A stretch of 53,453 nucleotides of DNA from an uncultured Bacteroidota bacterium (GTDB lineage: Bacteria; Bacteroidota; Bacteroidia; Flavobacteriales; UBA7312): positions 1 to 53,453 of the forward strand of contig CACHMF010000007.1 of assembly GCA_902580855.1 (NCBI GenBank). The letters run 5' to 3'. A program made the translations under genes and the position numbers. This document shows positions 24,523 to 34,130 of this stretch, piece by piece. Position 1 is the first letter of the stretch. The number at the start of each line of letters is the position of its first letter. The notes beneath the pieces were generated by a model. The model did no database searches, was not told where the DNA came from, and saw only the letters and a program-made list of their open reading frames with translations.

Positions 24523-26471
24523 CGTAAAACTGTTCTTCCTAGTTTTTCTGAAATCATTTTTTTTAAAAGTAGAAGTTTACTCATCTTTTCAAGGGCTTGA
24601 TTTTGTGTCTCTAAATCAGGAGATTTCATTTCATCTTGAGCAGATTTGATCAACTGTTCAATCTTCTTCACTTTCAAAGAATACACGGCCGTTTCTACTG
24701 CTAATCTTAAATGTACATCTTCAGTGTCTGTATAGATTCCGTGTTTTTTCCAGTTTTCACTAAGTTCATACCTGTTAGACATTACATCAGTAGCTACTTG
24801 CGAAATAGTAGGGTTACTATGTTGAACAAAATGATTTGGGCTAGGTAATTCGTCATTATTGATGAAAGACATGTATTCAGTTAAGATGTCAGCATAAACT
24901 GAATGATCAAATTGTATTTCTCCAGAAATTTCTTCCAAAATAAACTGAGCCACGAATAAAGTATATTCTTTTACTATAGTTTTGTTGTTTCCTGCTTCCG
25001 AAACTTCCTCAACCTCTTCAAAAAAGACGATTTCTTTATCGCCATAACAAAGTAAAAAGCGAATAATTTCCCACTCTTGATAATTAGATTTGTTGAAATC
25101 AACCTTCTTTTGAGAAGGTGCTTTTATAGCTTGTTTCGGTGTGTATTCGTTTACTTGTCCACTACTACTTTCTTGTCTTTTTACACGCGCTACTTCTTGT
25201 GTCAAAATAGCTTCCGAAATCTGAAGTGTTTTACTGCAATCTTTAATAAAAACAGCACGTGTAATATGGTCAGGAATAATCGCAATTGAGCCTACAATTT
25301 CTTTAATTAAAGCAGCTTTTTTAGTTGGGTCATTTTTAGTTTCCTTTTGCAGTAGTTGTGTTTTAAAAGAAAGAAAATCTTTTGCTTCATTATGAATAAA
25401 ATTTTTCAATTTATCACTGCTTACTTTTTTAGCATAACTGTCTGGATCTTCTCCATCAGGGAAAAGCACGACTTTTACATTCATGCCTTCAGCTAAAATT
25501 AAATCGATACCTCTGAAAGAAGCCTTGATTCCGGCAGCATCTCCATCAAATAAAATATGGATGTTTTTAGTGTATCTACTAATCAGCTTTATCTGTTCAA
25601 CACTCAAAGCTGTTCCTGATGAAGCGACGACATTCTCTACTCCGGATTGATACATTGAAATAACATCGGTGTAACCCTCCACTAAATAGCAACAGTCTTC
25701 TTTTACAATAGCTGATTTTGCAAAATAGATACCATATAGGATTTTGCTTTTGTGATAAATGTCGCTCTCTGGAGAGTTGACATATTTTGCTATTTTTTTC
25801 TCTGTTTTTAAAGTCCTTCCGCCAAACCCAAGTACCCTTCCAGATAAGCTGTGAATTGGAAACATAACACGCCCTCGAAAGCGATCAAAAGATTTATCTT
25901 CTTTGAAGATGCTTAAGCCACTTTGCTCAAGGTATTCCTTTTTATAACCTGATTTCAGCGCTTCTTTAGTAAGCGCATCCCAGCTTTCAGGATTGTAGCC
26001 AAGTTGAAATTTTTGAATTATTTCATCAGTCATGCCACGCTCTTGAAAGTAGCTTATAGCAATGGCTAGACCCTCATTCGTTTTTAGTTGTTTTTGAAAG
26101 AATTCATTGGCAAAATTACTAACTACATACAAGCTTTCTTTTGTATTAGCCTTTTCTAATTGCTCAGCAGTGAGCTCAATTTCCGGAACATCAATGTGGT
26201 ATTTTTTAGCTAGAAACTTCAGTGCTTCTGGATAAGAAAACTGCTCGAGTTCCATAACAAAGTTTACAGAGTTTCCTCCTTTTCCACAGCCAAAACATTT
26301 GTAAATACCTTTGGCAGGAGAAACCGTGAAAGAAGGTGTTTTTTCATCATGAAATGGGCAGACACCAAGCATATTTGCTCCTTTTTTTTTCAACGTAACA
26401 AAATCACCAACAACCTCTTCTATACGAGCGGTTTCAAAAATGTTATCGACTATGTCTTTAGGTATCATCAT
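24519..26471 (-). CDS. dnaG: DNA primase
   Basis: A 650-aa DnaG that makes RNA primers at replication forks. The N-terminal CHC2 zinc finger is complete (CPFHDEKTPSF and KCFGCGKGG, about residues 38-66). The primase core (FRGRVMFPIHSLSGRVLGFGGR) leads into the TOPRIM domain (LVEGYTDVISMYQSG, then HILFDGDAAG), and a helical C-terminal DnaB-interaction region closes the protein. The start ATG overlaps the stop of the upstream polyprenyl synthase gene by 4 nt; a second ATG follows at once. Confidence 0.97.
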   Translation of the reverse strand: MMIPKDIVDNIFETARIEEVVGDFVTLKKKGANMLGVCPFHDEKTPSFTVSPAKGIYKCFGCGKGGNSVNFVMELEQFSYPEALKFLAKKYHIDVPEIELTAEQLEKANTKESLYVVSNFANEFFQKQLKTNEGLAIAISYFQERGMTDEIIQKFQLGYNPESWDALTKEALKSGYKKEYLEQSGLSIFKEDKSFDRFRGRVMFPIHSLSGRVLGFGGRTLKTEKKIAKYVNSPESDIYHKSKILYGIYFAKSAIVKEDCCYLVEGYTDVISMYQSGVENVVASSGTALSVEQIKLISRYTKNIHILFDGDAAGIKASFRGIDLILAEGMNVKVVLFPDGEDPDSYAKKVSSDKLKNFIHNEAKDFLSFKTQLLQKETKNDPTKKAALIKEIVGSIAIIPDHITRAVFIKDCSKTLQISEAILTQEVARVKRQESSSGQVNEYTPKQAIKAPSQKKVDFNKSNYQEWEIIRFLLCYGDKEIVFFEEVEEVSEAGNNKTIVKEYTLFVAQFILEEISGEIQFDHSVYADILTEYMSFINNDELPSPNHFVQHSNPTISQVATDVMSNRYELSENWKKHGIYTDTEDVHLRLAVETAVYSLKVKKIEQLIKSAQDEMKSPDLETQNQALEKMSKLLLLKKMISEKLGRTVLR

Positions 26472-27442
26472 TTTTTACGTTCTATCACATAATTAACTAA
26501 ATGCTCTAACGAGTTTCGCGCCTCATTTTCTTCCATTTCTTTCAATATAGAAAGAGCTTTTTGTTGATATTCCTTCATCTTTTCAATAGTGTATCCAATG
26601 CCACCACTCTGACGCACCATTTCTATTACCTTCGTAACCATTTGTGGATTAGTGTTGTGGTTTTTTACAGTGTTGATGATGAATTTCTTTTGCTTTTTAT
26701 CTGCCTTAGTTAATGTATATATCAAAGGTAAAGTCATTTTTTGTTCTTTAATATCGATACCTGTAGGTTTCCCGATATAACTGTCGTCATTGTAGTCAAA
26801 TAAATCATCTTTCATTTGAAAAGCAATTCCTACAAGCTCTCCAAATGAATGCATTTTTTTTATTGTTTCTTCATTTTGTTTAGCGGCAGAAGCTCCACAT
26901 GCACAGCAGGCCGCAATTAAGGTAGCAGTCTTTTGTCGGATGATATCAAAATATACATTTTCTTCAATATCCAGCTTGCGTGCTTTTTCTATCTGCAACA
27001 ATTCACCTTCACTCATTTCACGCACTGCTTTAGATACAATTTGTAATAAGTCATATTCTTTATTGTCTAAAGAAAGCAGTAACCCTTGTGATAATAAATA
27101 GTCGCCAACAAGTACCGAAATTTTATTTTTCCAAAGTGCGTTGATAGAGAAAAATCCTCTACGAATATTGGCGTCATCAACTACATCATCATGCACTAGT
27201 GTGGCGGTGTGTAGTAACTCAATTAATGATGCTGCTCTGTAAGTAGAATCATTTACTTCGCCGAAAAGTTTTCCTGTTAAGAAAACAAACATTGGGCGCA
27301 TTTGCTTTCCTTTTCGCTTAATAATGTAATGCATGATTTTGTCAAGTAAGGGAACAGGGCTACGCATAGCTTCTTTGAACTTACTTTCAAAATGAAGCAT
27401 TTCTTCTTGTATAGGACGCTTAATATCTCGAATCACACTCAT
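26468..27442 (-). CDS. polyprenyl diphosphate synthase
   Basis: A 324-aa trans-prenyltransferase condensing IPP with allylic diphosphates, probably making the menaquinone side-chain precursor (octaprenyl/heptaprenyl type, inferred from length). The first Asp-rich motif is in LVHDDVVDDANIRRG, the second in QMKDDLFDYND. It is the upstream member of a pair with dnaG (ATGA overlap). A near-consensus -7 (TATCTTCG on the minus strand, about 27461-27468) lies upstream. Confidence 0.92.
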   Translation of the reverse strand: MSVIRDIKRPIQEEMLHFESKFKEAMRSPVPLLDKIMHYIIKRKGKQMRPMFVFLTGKLFGEVNDSTYRAASLIELLHTATLVHDDVVDDANIRRGFFSINALWKNKISVLVGDYLLSQGLLLSLDNKEYDLLQIVSKAVREMSEGELLQIEKARKLDIEENVYFDIIRQKTATLIAACCACGASAAKQNEETIKKMHSFGELVGIAFQMKDDLFDYNDDSYIGKPTGIDIKEQKMTLPLIYTLTKADKKQKKFIINTVKNHNTNPQMVTKVIEMVRQSGGIGYTIEKMKEYQQKALSILKEMEENEARNSLEHLVNYVIERKK

Positions 27443-27522
27443 TTATAAAATCCTTGTGTAGATAGCGAAGATACCAATTTATTAGACCGTAAAGAACGGC
27501 TGTTGATAAAAAGAAATAGTGT

Positions 27523-28569
27523 TTATTTAGCTAGTTTGTTAGCTAGTTGTCCGCAGGCAGCATCAATGTCTTTTCCGCGGCTTCTACGTAAATTGACTAT
27601 CAAATTATTACTTTCCAAAAACTGCACAAAGCGGTCTACTTTTTCGCTGCTAGCTTGTTGAAACTCCCCTTCATCAATAGGGTTATACTCAATGATATTG
27701 ATTTTACAAGGAGTAACTTTAGCGAATAGAGCGAGCTCTTGTGCATCTTTAATTTCGTCATTATAATTCTTGAAGATGATGTATTCGTAAGTTGGTCGAG
27801 TTCCTGTTTTTTCGTAAAAGTATTTTATGGCATTCGACAAAGAATCTAATGAGTTTTGTTCGTTAATTGGCATGATATAATCACGCTTTTTATCATTGGC
27901 AGCATGTAATGATAATGCCAAGTTAAAACGCACCTCATCATCGGCTAATTTTTTTATCATTTTTGCAATTCCGGCAGTCGATACCGTAATGCGTTTTGGT
28001 GACATCCCTAAACCGTCATTTGAAGTAACTTTTTCTACAGATGCCAATACATTTCGGTAATTAAGCAAAGGCTCGCCCATTCCCATGTAAACAATGTTAC
28101 TTAACTTCTGGTTGTAATTTCTTATAGATTGCTCGTTAAGTAAAAATACCTGGTCATAAATCTCGTCTGCATCCAGATTGCGTAAACGATCTAGTTTACC
28201 CGTTGCACAAAACTTACAACTTAAACTACAGCCAACTTGCGAGGAAATACAAGCCGTCATACGTGTTTTTGTTGGGATTAAAACTCCCTCTACAGTTTTA
28301 TTGTCTGCTAACCGAAAAGCAGATTTAATAGTGTGATCGTTGCTTTTTTGCTCATCACTAATTTCAACATGATTGATGCAAAAATGTTCATCTAGCAAAG
28401 TACGTGTAGGTGTTGCTAAATTTGTCATTTCCTCAAATGTACGAGCTGATTTTTTCCATAGCCATTCGTACACCTGTTTGCCTCGGAATGCTTGATCGCC
28501 TTGATTGACAAAAAACTCCTTCAGCTCATTCAAGCTTAATGAACGAATGTTTTTCTTGCTGTTTAACAT
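27523..28569 (-). CDS. rlmN: dual-specificity RNA methyltransferase RlmN
   Basis: A 348-aa radical-SAM enzyme that methylates C2 of A2503 in 23S rRNA and A37 in some tRNAs. The radical SAM cluster is CSLSCKFCATG, and the resolving/catalytic cysteines are in MTACISSQVG and DAACGQL. GMGEPLLNY is the conserved SAM-binding block. Length is normal. It is divergent from the amidohydrolase with only 29 nt between start codons, where a symmetrical promoter pair sits. Confidence 0.97.
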   Translation of the reverse strand: MLNSKKNIRSLSLNELKEFFVNQGDQAFRGKQVYEWLWKKSARTFEEMTNLATPTRTLLDEHFCINHVEISDEQKSNDHTIKSAFRLADNKTVEGVLIPTKTRMTACISSQVGCSLSCKFCATGKLDRLRNLDADEIYDQVFLLNEQSIRNYNQKLSNIVYMGMGEPLLNYRNVLASVEKVTSNDGLGMSPKRITVSTAGIAKMIKKLADDEVRFNLALSLHAANDKKRDYIMPINEQNSLDSLSNAIKYFYEKTGTRPTYEYIIFKNYNDEIKDAQELALFAKVTPCKINIIEYNPIDEGEFQQASSEKVDRFVQFLESNNLIVNLRRSRGKDIDAACGQLANKLAK

Positions 28570-28573
28570 GCCA

Positions 28574-28592
28574 TAAAGATACTTTATCTTTG
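28574..28592. promoter_or_regulatory. back-to-back palindromic promoter rlmN / amidohydrolase
   Basis: Plus strand TATCTTTG (28585-28592) ends 6 nt before the ATG at 28599. Minus strand TATCTTTA (28574-28581) ends 4 nt before the rlmN ATG at 28569. The two boxes form a palindrome AAAGATA-ctt-TATCTTT. Both mRNAs would be leaderless or nearly so. Confidence 0.5.
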
Positions 28593-28598
28593 AACGCT

Positions 28599-29696
28599 AT
28601 GCGCTATTTGTCAGCTGATATCATTTACCCTTTACACCGAGCACCTATCAAAGAAGGTGTTTTGGTGTTAAATGATGGGGTGGTAGTAGATTTGCTAGAA
28701 AGTATAGAAGGAATTGAAAATCTAGAGTTGTTTGAAGGGTTTCTTTGTCCAGGATTTGTTAATACACACTGTCATTTGGAGCTTTCTCATATGTTAGGGA
28801 AGTTGCCTGAGCAAACAGGCTTGCCGGATTTTATTGCTCAAGTACCGAAACAAAGACAGGCAAGTACAGAAAGTATTCAGGAAGCGATTTCTGCAGCTGA
28901 CAAGCAAATGCAAGCCAATGGGATTGTTGCAGTCGGAGATATTTCCAATTTTTCTGACACTTTTACCTTAAAATCGGAAAGCCCTATTCATTATCATACC
29001 TTTATTGAACTGTTTGCCATTGATGCTCAAAAGGCAGAAGCTGTTTTTCAACAAGGTTTAGAATTAAAGCAGCAATGCCAAACACCTTCATCTATTGTTC
29101 CGCATGCTACTTATTCGGTTTCTAACCTTTTGTTTGAAAAAATAAAACAGTACAATTCAGGAGAGATTGTATGCTTACATAATCAGGAAACGGCAACAGA
29201 AGACACACTTTTTTCGCAAGGAAGTGGAGCGCTTTACAATCAACTGAAAGCATTTGGTGAGTTGAATGTGAGCGGATTGTCATCATTAAGAACAGTGTTA
29301 CCTAAAATGCCTCAGGCTTCTACTTTATTGGTACACAATACTTATACAAGTAAAGAAGATGTGCAATGGGCTGAATTGCAACATGAAAATCTATTTTGGT
29401 GTACTTGCCCCAAAGCTAATCTATTTATAGAAGGTCGATTACCAAACTATGAAAATTTCAAAGGAGTAAAAATGACTATTGGATCGGATAGCTTGGCATC
29501 TAATCACACTCTTTCTATTTGGGAGGAGGTACAAACAGTTCTTAAAAACACCGATTTAGATTTAAATACGCTTTTAACTTGGGCTTGTAAAAATGGAGCT
29601 GAGTTTTTACAATTGAAGGATTTAGGAACTTTTGAAAATGGAAAAAAGCCTGGAGTAAATTTGGTGAATGAAAAGGGAGTGAAAAAACTAGATTAG
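28599..29696 (+). CDS. amidohydrolase-family deaminase-like enzyme
   Basis: A 365-aa TIM-barrel metal-dependent hydrolase of the cytosine deaminase/chlorohydrolase branch. The metal-binding motif NTHCHLELSH, HNQE and the late GSDSLASNH fit a mononuclear deaminase. The substrate cannot be fixed: purine or nucleoside-related deaminases, including aminofutalosine deaminase-like enzymes with a similar HxHLExS motif, are possible. The ORF track begins 60 nt earlier, but that part overlaps the rlmN start and its promoter, so MRYLSADIIYP is chosen. It overlaps ispD by 9 nt tail to tail. Confidence 0.82.
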   Translation: MRYLSADIIYPLHRAPIKEGVLVLNDGVVVDLLESIEGIENLELFEGFLCPGFVNTHCHLELSHMLGKLPEQTGLPDFIAQVPKQRQASTESIQEAISAADKQMQANGIVAVGDISNFSDTFTLKSESPIHYHTFIELFAIDAQKAEAVFQQGLELKQQCQTPSSIVPHATYSVSNLLFEKIKQYNSGEIVCLHNQETATEDTLFSQGSGALYNQLKAFGELNVSGLSSLRTVLPKMPQASTLLVHNTYTSKEDVQWAELQHENLFWCTCPKANLFIEGRLPNYENFKGVKMTIGSDSLASNHTLSIWEEVQTVLKNTDLDLNTLLTWACKNGAEFLQLKDLGTFENGKKPGVNLVNEKGVKKLD

Positions 29697-30347
29697 CACT
29701 TCTGCCATTTTTAAGTCTTCAGGAGTAGTGATTTTAATATTTTCTTTATTACCATCTTCTAAATATATTTTGTATCCTAATTGTTCTACAACAGAAGCAT
29801 CATCTGTAAAACTGTTTTGATATTCCTGTTGATAGGCTTTTAAAATAACTTCTGATTGAAAACACTGCGGTGTTTGTACCAATACAAATTTGTTTCTGTC
29901 TGTTATTTGACTTCCGTTATCAGAGATTTTTCTAATACTATCGTGAATAGGTAAAGTAGGAATAGCTGTGCCAATTTTTTCAGCAGACTTTATGCAATTT
30001 TTGATTACAGTTTCACTTACTAAAGGGCGAACACCATCATGAATAGCCACAATACTTTTCTCATTTACTTTTTGTAAAGCATTTTGAACCGAATGAAACC
30101 GACTTTTTCCTCCATTCACAATTTGATGTGGAACATCAAAATGATATTTTTCACATAAAGCTTGCCAAGTGTTTTGCTCTTTTTCTGGTAATGCTAAAAT
30201 GATTTCTCCACCAACGATAGATTGCTGAAACTTTTTCAGCGTATGCATCAGTATAGGTAATCCAAGCAGCTCTAAAAACTGCTTAGGGGTAACCGAGCCC
30301 ATTCGGCTACCGCTACCCCCAGCAACTATGATTATGTATTTCTTCAC
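29688..30347 (-). CDS. ispD: 2-C-methyl-D-erythritol 4-phosphate cytidylyltransferase
   Basis: A 219-aa MEP-pathway enzyme forming CDP-methylerythritol from MEP and CTP. The nucleotide-binding start AGGSGSRMGSVTPKQFLEL, the block VAIHDGVRPLVS, and QTPQCFQSE with TDDASVVEQLG identify it. It lies 3 nt after queA on the same strand. With ispG (48.1 kb) it is one of two MEP-pathway genes in the window. Confidence 0.96.
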   Translation of the reverse strand: MKKYIIIVAGGSGSRMGSVTPKQFLELLGLPILMHTLKKFQQSIVGGEIILALPEKEQNTWQALCEKYHFDVPHQIVNGGKSRFHSVQNALQKVNEKSIVAIHDGVRPLVSETVIKNCIKSAEKIGTAIPTLPIHDSIRKISDNGSQITDRNKFVLVQTPQCFQSEVILKAYQQEYQNSFTDDASVVEQLGYKIYLEDGNKENIKITTPEDLKMAEVLI

Positions 30348-30350
30348 TTT

Positions 30351-31409
30351 TTACAGGATAAGCATGGCATCTCCGTATGTAAAGAAACGATATTTTTCTT
30401 TAACAGCTTTGTTATATGCTTCCATCATCAATTCATAACCTCCAAAAGCACAAGTCATCATCATCAATGTTGATTTTGGTGTATGAAAGTTCGTAATCAT
30501 GCAATTTGCAATCTTGAAATCGTAAGGAGGATAGATGAATTTGTTCGTCCAGCCGTTGAATGGAGTCATTAAGTTTTGTGTAGTAACAGAGCTCTCGATA
30601 GAGCGTATGCTTGTTGTTCCAACAGCACAAATTCGTCTTTTGTTTTCAATGCCTTTATTGATGATTTCTACACTTTCTTGAGGTATGATAACCTGTTCAG
30701 AATCCATTTTATGTTTACTTAAATCTTCAACCTCTACAGGGCGGAATGTTCCTAGTCCAACATGCAGAGTTAGCTCAGCAAAATTAACACCAATAATTTC
30801 CAAGCGCTTCATCAATTCGCGACTAAAATGTAATCCGGCTGTAGGAGCAGCTACAGCACCTTCATGTTTTGCATAAATAGTTTGATAACGCTCTGCATCT
30901 TCTGCGTCAGGCTCACGGTTAATGTATTTTGGAAGAGGTGTTTCTCCTAGTTCTTTCAGCTTGGCACGAAACTCTTCATAAGAGCCATCAAATAAAAATC
31001 GTAAGGTCCTTCCTCGAGAAGTTGTGTTGTCAATTACTTCGGCTACTAAACTTTCGTCTTCGCCAAAGTAAAGCTTGTTTCCGATTCTGATTTTACGAGC
31101 AGGGTCCACTAATACATCCCACAATAGATTGTCACGACTCAATTCTCTTAGTAAGAATACTTCGATACGAGCCCCTGTTTTTTCTTTATTTCCGTACATA
31201 CGCGCCGGAAATACCTTGGTGTTATTGAAGATCATTACATCACCGTCAACAAAGTAATTGATAATGTCCTTAAACATTTTATGTTCAAATGTTCCTGTTT
31301 TACGATCTACAATCATCAATCGCGATTCATCACGGTTTGCTGCCGGACGATCTGCTAGCAATTCTTCTGGTAAATCAAAATTGAATTGTGAAAGCTTTCT
31401 TTTTATCAT
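30351..31409 (-). CDS. queA: S-adenosylmethionine:tRNA ribosyltransferase-isomerase
   Basis: A 352-aa QueA, which transfers and isomerises ribose from SAM to make epoxyqueuosine in tRNA. The N-terminal [63 protein letters not shown] and MMTCAFGG are family landmarks. It has its own -7 box at 31436-31443 and is cotranscribed with ispD. Confidence 0.97.
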   Translation of the reverse strand: MIKRKLSQFNFDLPEELLADRPAANRDESRLMIVDRKTGTFEHKMFKDIINYFVDGDVMIFNNTKVFPARMYGNKEKTGARIEVFLLRELSRDNLLWDVLVDPARKIRIGNKLYFGEDESLVAEVIDNTTSRGRTLRFLFDGSYEEFRAKLKELGETPLPKYINREPDAEDAERYQTIYAKHEGAVAAPTAGLHFSRELMKRLEIIGVNFAELTLHVGLGTFRPVEVEDLSKHKMDSEQVIIPQESVEIINKGIENKRRICAVGTTSIRSIESSVTTQNLMTPFNGWTNKFIYPPYDFKIANCMITNFHTPKSTLMMMTCAFGGYELMMEAYNKAVKEKYRFFTYGDAMLIL

Positions 31410-31435
31410 GATAAAATTTGATTCTGAAAAGGTGG

Positions 31436-31443
31436 CAAATATA
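31436..31443 (-). promoter_or_regulatory. -7 box of queA-ispD
   Basis: TATATTTG on the minus strand, an exact TAnnTTTG match, 26 nt before the queA ATG, in the short gap after truB. Confidence 0.45.
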
Positions 31444-31448
31444 CGAAA

Positions 31449-32162
31449 TTAAACATCACATGTAGGAATATCTTGTGTTTCGAAATAGTCTTTAAGTATT
31501 TCGATATCAATGGCTTGATTTAAATGAAAATTACCGATGCGTGTTCGACACAATGCGCTGAGGTGTGCGCCACTATTCAGTTCTTTTCCAAAATCATGTG
31601 CTAAAGAACGGATATAGGTACCCTTGCTACACACTACTCGAAAATCAATTTCGGGCATTTCTTTTCTAGTAATTTCAAATTCATGGATGTGAACTTGTCG
31701 TGCATCTACTTGTACTAATTCTCCTCTTCTTGCTTTTTCATATAGTCGCTCACCATTTTTTTTTAATGCTGAAAATATGGGTGGAAACTGTTCTATAGTA
31801 CCTATGAATTTTTTGGTTGCAGCATGAATATCTTCATCTTTGATATGTGCTATTGAAAATATTTCGTCAACTTCTGTCTCTAAATCATAAGACGGGGTAG
31901 TGGCTCCTAAAGAAAAAGTCCCTGTATATTCTTTTTCTTGAGCTTGAAATTCGTTGATACGCTTTGTGAATTTTCCTGTACATACCACTAATAACCCACT
32001 CGCTAAAGGATCTAGTGTTCCGGCATGCCCTACTTTAATTTTTTTTACTTTGAAATAGTTACGTAACAGGTTTCGAATTTTTTTTACCACATCAAAAGAA
32101 GTCCAACCTAGTGGTTTGTTGACGAGTAAAACTTCTCCTTCAAATAGATTAGTGTTTTCCAT
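31449..32162 (-). CDS. truB: tRNA pseudouridine(55) synthase
   Basis: A 237-aa TruB that makes pseudouridine 55 in the T-loop of tRNAs. The start VNKPLGWTSFDVV, the catalytic Asp block KVGHAGTLDPLASGLLVV and CSKGTYIRSLAHDFG are present. The ORF-track start would overlap uppP by 23 nt; ATG 32162, which overlaps no more than the gap after the uppP stop, gives the family N-terminus. It belongs to the ftsX-DUF3098-uppP-truB run. Confidence 0.95.
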   Translation of the reverse strand: MENTNLFEGEVLLVNKPLGWTSFDVVKKIRNLLRNYFKVKKIKVGHAGTLDPLASGLLVVCTGKFTKRINEFQAQEKEYTGTFSLGATTPSYDLETEVDEIFSIAHIKDEDIHAATKKFIGTIEQFPPIFSALKKNGERLYEKARRGELVQVDARQVHIHEFEITRKEMPEIDFRVVCSKGTYIRSLAHDFGKELNSGAHLSALCRTRIGNFHLNQAIDIEILKDYFETQDIPTCDV

Positions 32163-32163
32163 A

Positions 32164-32958
32164 TTAGAGACAATTCCAAAAAACAAAAATAGTACCTACC
32201 ACAAAGCAGTAATAAGCAAAGTATTTCAATTGGCTTTTCTTCACCAATTGAATCATCCATTTACAAGCAATAAGACCAGTCAAAAAAGCGCTGATAAATC
32301 CGATAGATAAAGGTAATAATGTAGCCACATCCTTACTAATACTACCACCCAAAATATCATCAGCCATTTTTCCGAAAATTAATGGAATTACCATTAAGAA
32401 AGAGAAGCGCGCTGCTCTTTCTCTATCAATACCCAAAAGTACAGAAGTTGAAATAGTTGCTCCAGAACGAGAGATTCCAGGGAGGATGGCGATAGCTTGC
32501 GCTAAACCAATGAGTAATGCATGTCCGAAAGAGGTATCTTTCTCTGTTTTTTCTGCTTTATCTGCGAGAATTAAAAGCAAACCGGTAATGAAAAGCATGC
32601 TTCCGACCAACAGAATTTGTCCCCCAAAAAGAGCGTCTATTTCTTCATCAAAAAAGATGCCTACCAATGCGGCAGGAATCATAGAGATAATAATCTTTAG
32701 TGAAAACTGAAACTCTTTGTTCCACTTGAATTGAAGTAATCCTTCAAAAATTTCTTTAATCTCTTTCCAGAAAATAACAACGGTACTTAGAGCGGTAGCA
32801 GCATGTAGAACCACTGTCATCAATAAGCTTTCTTCCGGAACAGACTCATCTCCCAAGATGAATTTCACCAACTCCAAATGACCGCTACTACTGACTGGTA
32901 AAAACTCGGTTAATCCTTGAATAATTCCAAGTATAATAGCTTGCCAAATACTTTCCAT
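32164..32958 (-). CDS. uppP: undecaprenyl-diphosphatase
   Basis: A 264-aa integral membrane phosphatase (BacA/UppP) recycling the lipid carrier of peptidoglycan and O-antigen synthesis. Hallmarks are GLTEFLPVSSSGHLEL near the N-terminus and the second active-site block LPGISRSGATIS. About eight hydrophobic segments. The start follows the DUF3098 gene stop with no spacing. Confidence 0.96.
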   Translation of the reverse strand: MESIWQAIILGIIQGLTEFLPVSSSGHLELVKFILGDESVPEESLLMTVVLHAATALSTVVIFWKEIKEIFEGLLQFKWNKEFQFSLKIIISMIPAALVGIFFDEEIDALFGGQILLVGSMLFITGLLLILADKAEKTEKDTSFGHALLIGLAQAIAILPGISRSGATISTSVLLGIDRERAARFSFLMVIPLIFGKMADDILGGSISKDVATLLPLSIGFISAFLTGLIACKWMIQLVKKSQLKYFAYYCFVVGTIFVFWNCL

Positions 32959-33180
32959 TTAGTCTTCTTTCGGCTTGTGTAAAATGGCAAAAACCTCAAT
33001 AACTAAGCCAGTCAATATAAGGATAGGTGCAATTGTTAAACGCTGTGTGTTAAAGATAGCATTGCTAAACACATTTGGGTCTTCTGAGCCACCTCCACTC
33101 ATTAAAACAAAGCCAATTGCCATGACGATAACGCCTGCAATTAAAAGCTGATAATTTCTTTTTCCAAAAGTAAAATTCAT
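32959..33180 (-). CDS. DUF3098 small membrane protein
   Basis: A 73-aa protein with two transmembrane helices (about residues 9-27 and 47-66) separated by a loop with GGGSEDPNVFS. This matches the Bacteroidota DUF3098 family, usually encoded between ftsX and uppP as here. Function is unknown. The genomic context suggests a role in cell envelope growth (inference). It lies 3 nt after ftsX. Confidence 0.85.
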   Translation of the reverse strand: MNFTFGKRNYQLLIAGVIVMAIGFVLMSGGGSEDPNVFSNAIFNTQRLTIAPILILTGLVIEVFAILHKPKED

Positions 33181-33183
33181 AAT

Positions 33184-34062
33184 CTATCGGTATAAATCGT
33201 CTTCATTCATTCGTAAGTATTTACCTACTGCCATGTTAGTAGCAAGTAAACTCATAAGGATTCCTATAATGAACATAGTTCCCATAATAACGCCAACCGT
33301 TGGTAAATCTTGCAGCACCAACAATTCGGGCATTTCTTTTTGGACACCAAACAATGCGATCATCAGTAATAATATGCTGATGAGTGCTCCAAACATGCCT
33401 TGCGTTAATCCATTATACAAAAAGGGTTTACGGATAAATCCATGTGTAGCACCCACTAATTTCATGGTACGAATTAAAAATCGTTTGGAGTAAACCGACA
33501 AACGAATGGTATTGTTGATAAGCGCTATGGCAATAATAAAAAGCAGTGCACAGAACCCAAGTAATAGTACGCTTATTTTTTGTACATTTTGGTTAATAGC
33601 TTCTACCAAATCTTTTTGGAAGACAATATCTTTTATCAAAGCGTGTTCTTTCAGTTCGCGTTCAATGCTAATTATTTGATCACTGGCTGTATGTGTGGCA
33701 TTTAAATTGATGTCAATAGATGAGGATAGTGGATTAAATCCTAAAAAAGAAATGAAGTCTTCTCCTAAATCTTGCTGTAGAATTGAAGCCGCTTCTTCTC
33801 GGCTCACATATTGGCTCGACTTCACCCAATCGGATGCATCTAATGTTTTTTGTAACTGTAAAACATCTATTTCTTTCACATCTTCATTCAACATCACTGT
33901 AAAGCCAATATTTTCTTTCACATAGTTGGTTAGACGCTGTGTATTGATAAGCACAAGTCCAAAAATTCCTAGCATAAAAATGACTAATGAAATACTGATA
34001 ACCGTAGATGCAGAAGAAGTACGAAGTTTGCGTCTTGTATGTTTTTCTTGAACTTGTGTCAT
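33184..34062 (-). CDS. ftsX: cell division permease-like protein FtsX
   Basis: A 292-aa FtsX with four transmembrane segments (after about residue 20, then about 170, 215 and 265) and a periplasmic domain between the first two. FtsX with FtsE controls peptidoglycan hydrolases during division; ftsE is not in the window. ATG 34062 (MTQVQEKHTRRKLR) is preferred over the ATG 21 nt upstream, because a near-consensus -7 box (TACTTTAG, 34071-34078) lies between the two. It is the first gene of the ftsX-DUF3098-uppP-truB run and is divergent from leuS. Confidence 0.92.
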   Translation of the reverse strand: MTQVQEKHTRRKLRTSSASTVISISLVIFMLGIFGLVLINTQRLTNYVKENIGFTVMLNEDVKEIDVLQLQKTLDASDWVKSSQYVSREEAASILQQDLGEDFISFLGFNPLSSSIDINLNATHTASDQIISIERELKEHALIKDIVFQKDLVEAINQNVQKISVLLLGFCALLFIIAIALINNTIRLSVYSKRFLIRTMKLVGATHGFIRKPFLYNGLTQGMFGALISILLLMIALFGVQKEMPELLVLQDLPTVGVIMGTMFIIGILMSLLATNMAVGKYLRMNEDDLYR

Positions 34063-34100
34063 ACAGCATGCTAAAGTAATCATTTTCCGAGCTTATTGAT

Positions 34101-34108
34101 TAACTTTG
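34101..34108 (+). promoter_or_regulatory. -7 box of leuS
   Basis: TAACTTTG, an exact TAnnTTTG match, 22 nt before the leuS ATG. No clear -33 element. Confidence 0.45.
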
Positions 34109-34130
34109 CCTTTTGATATTTTAAACGATA

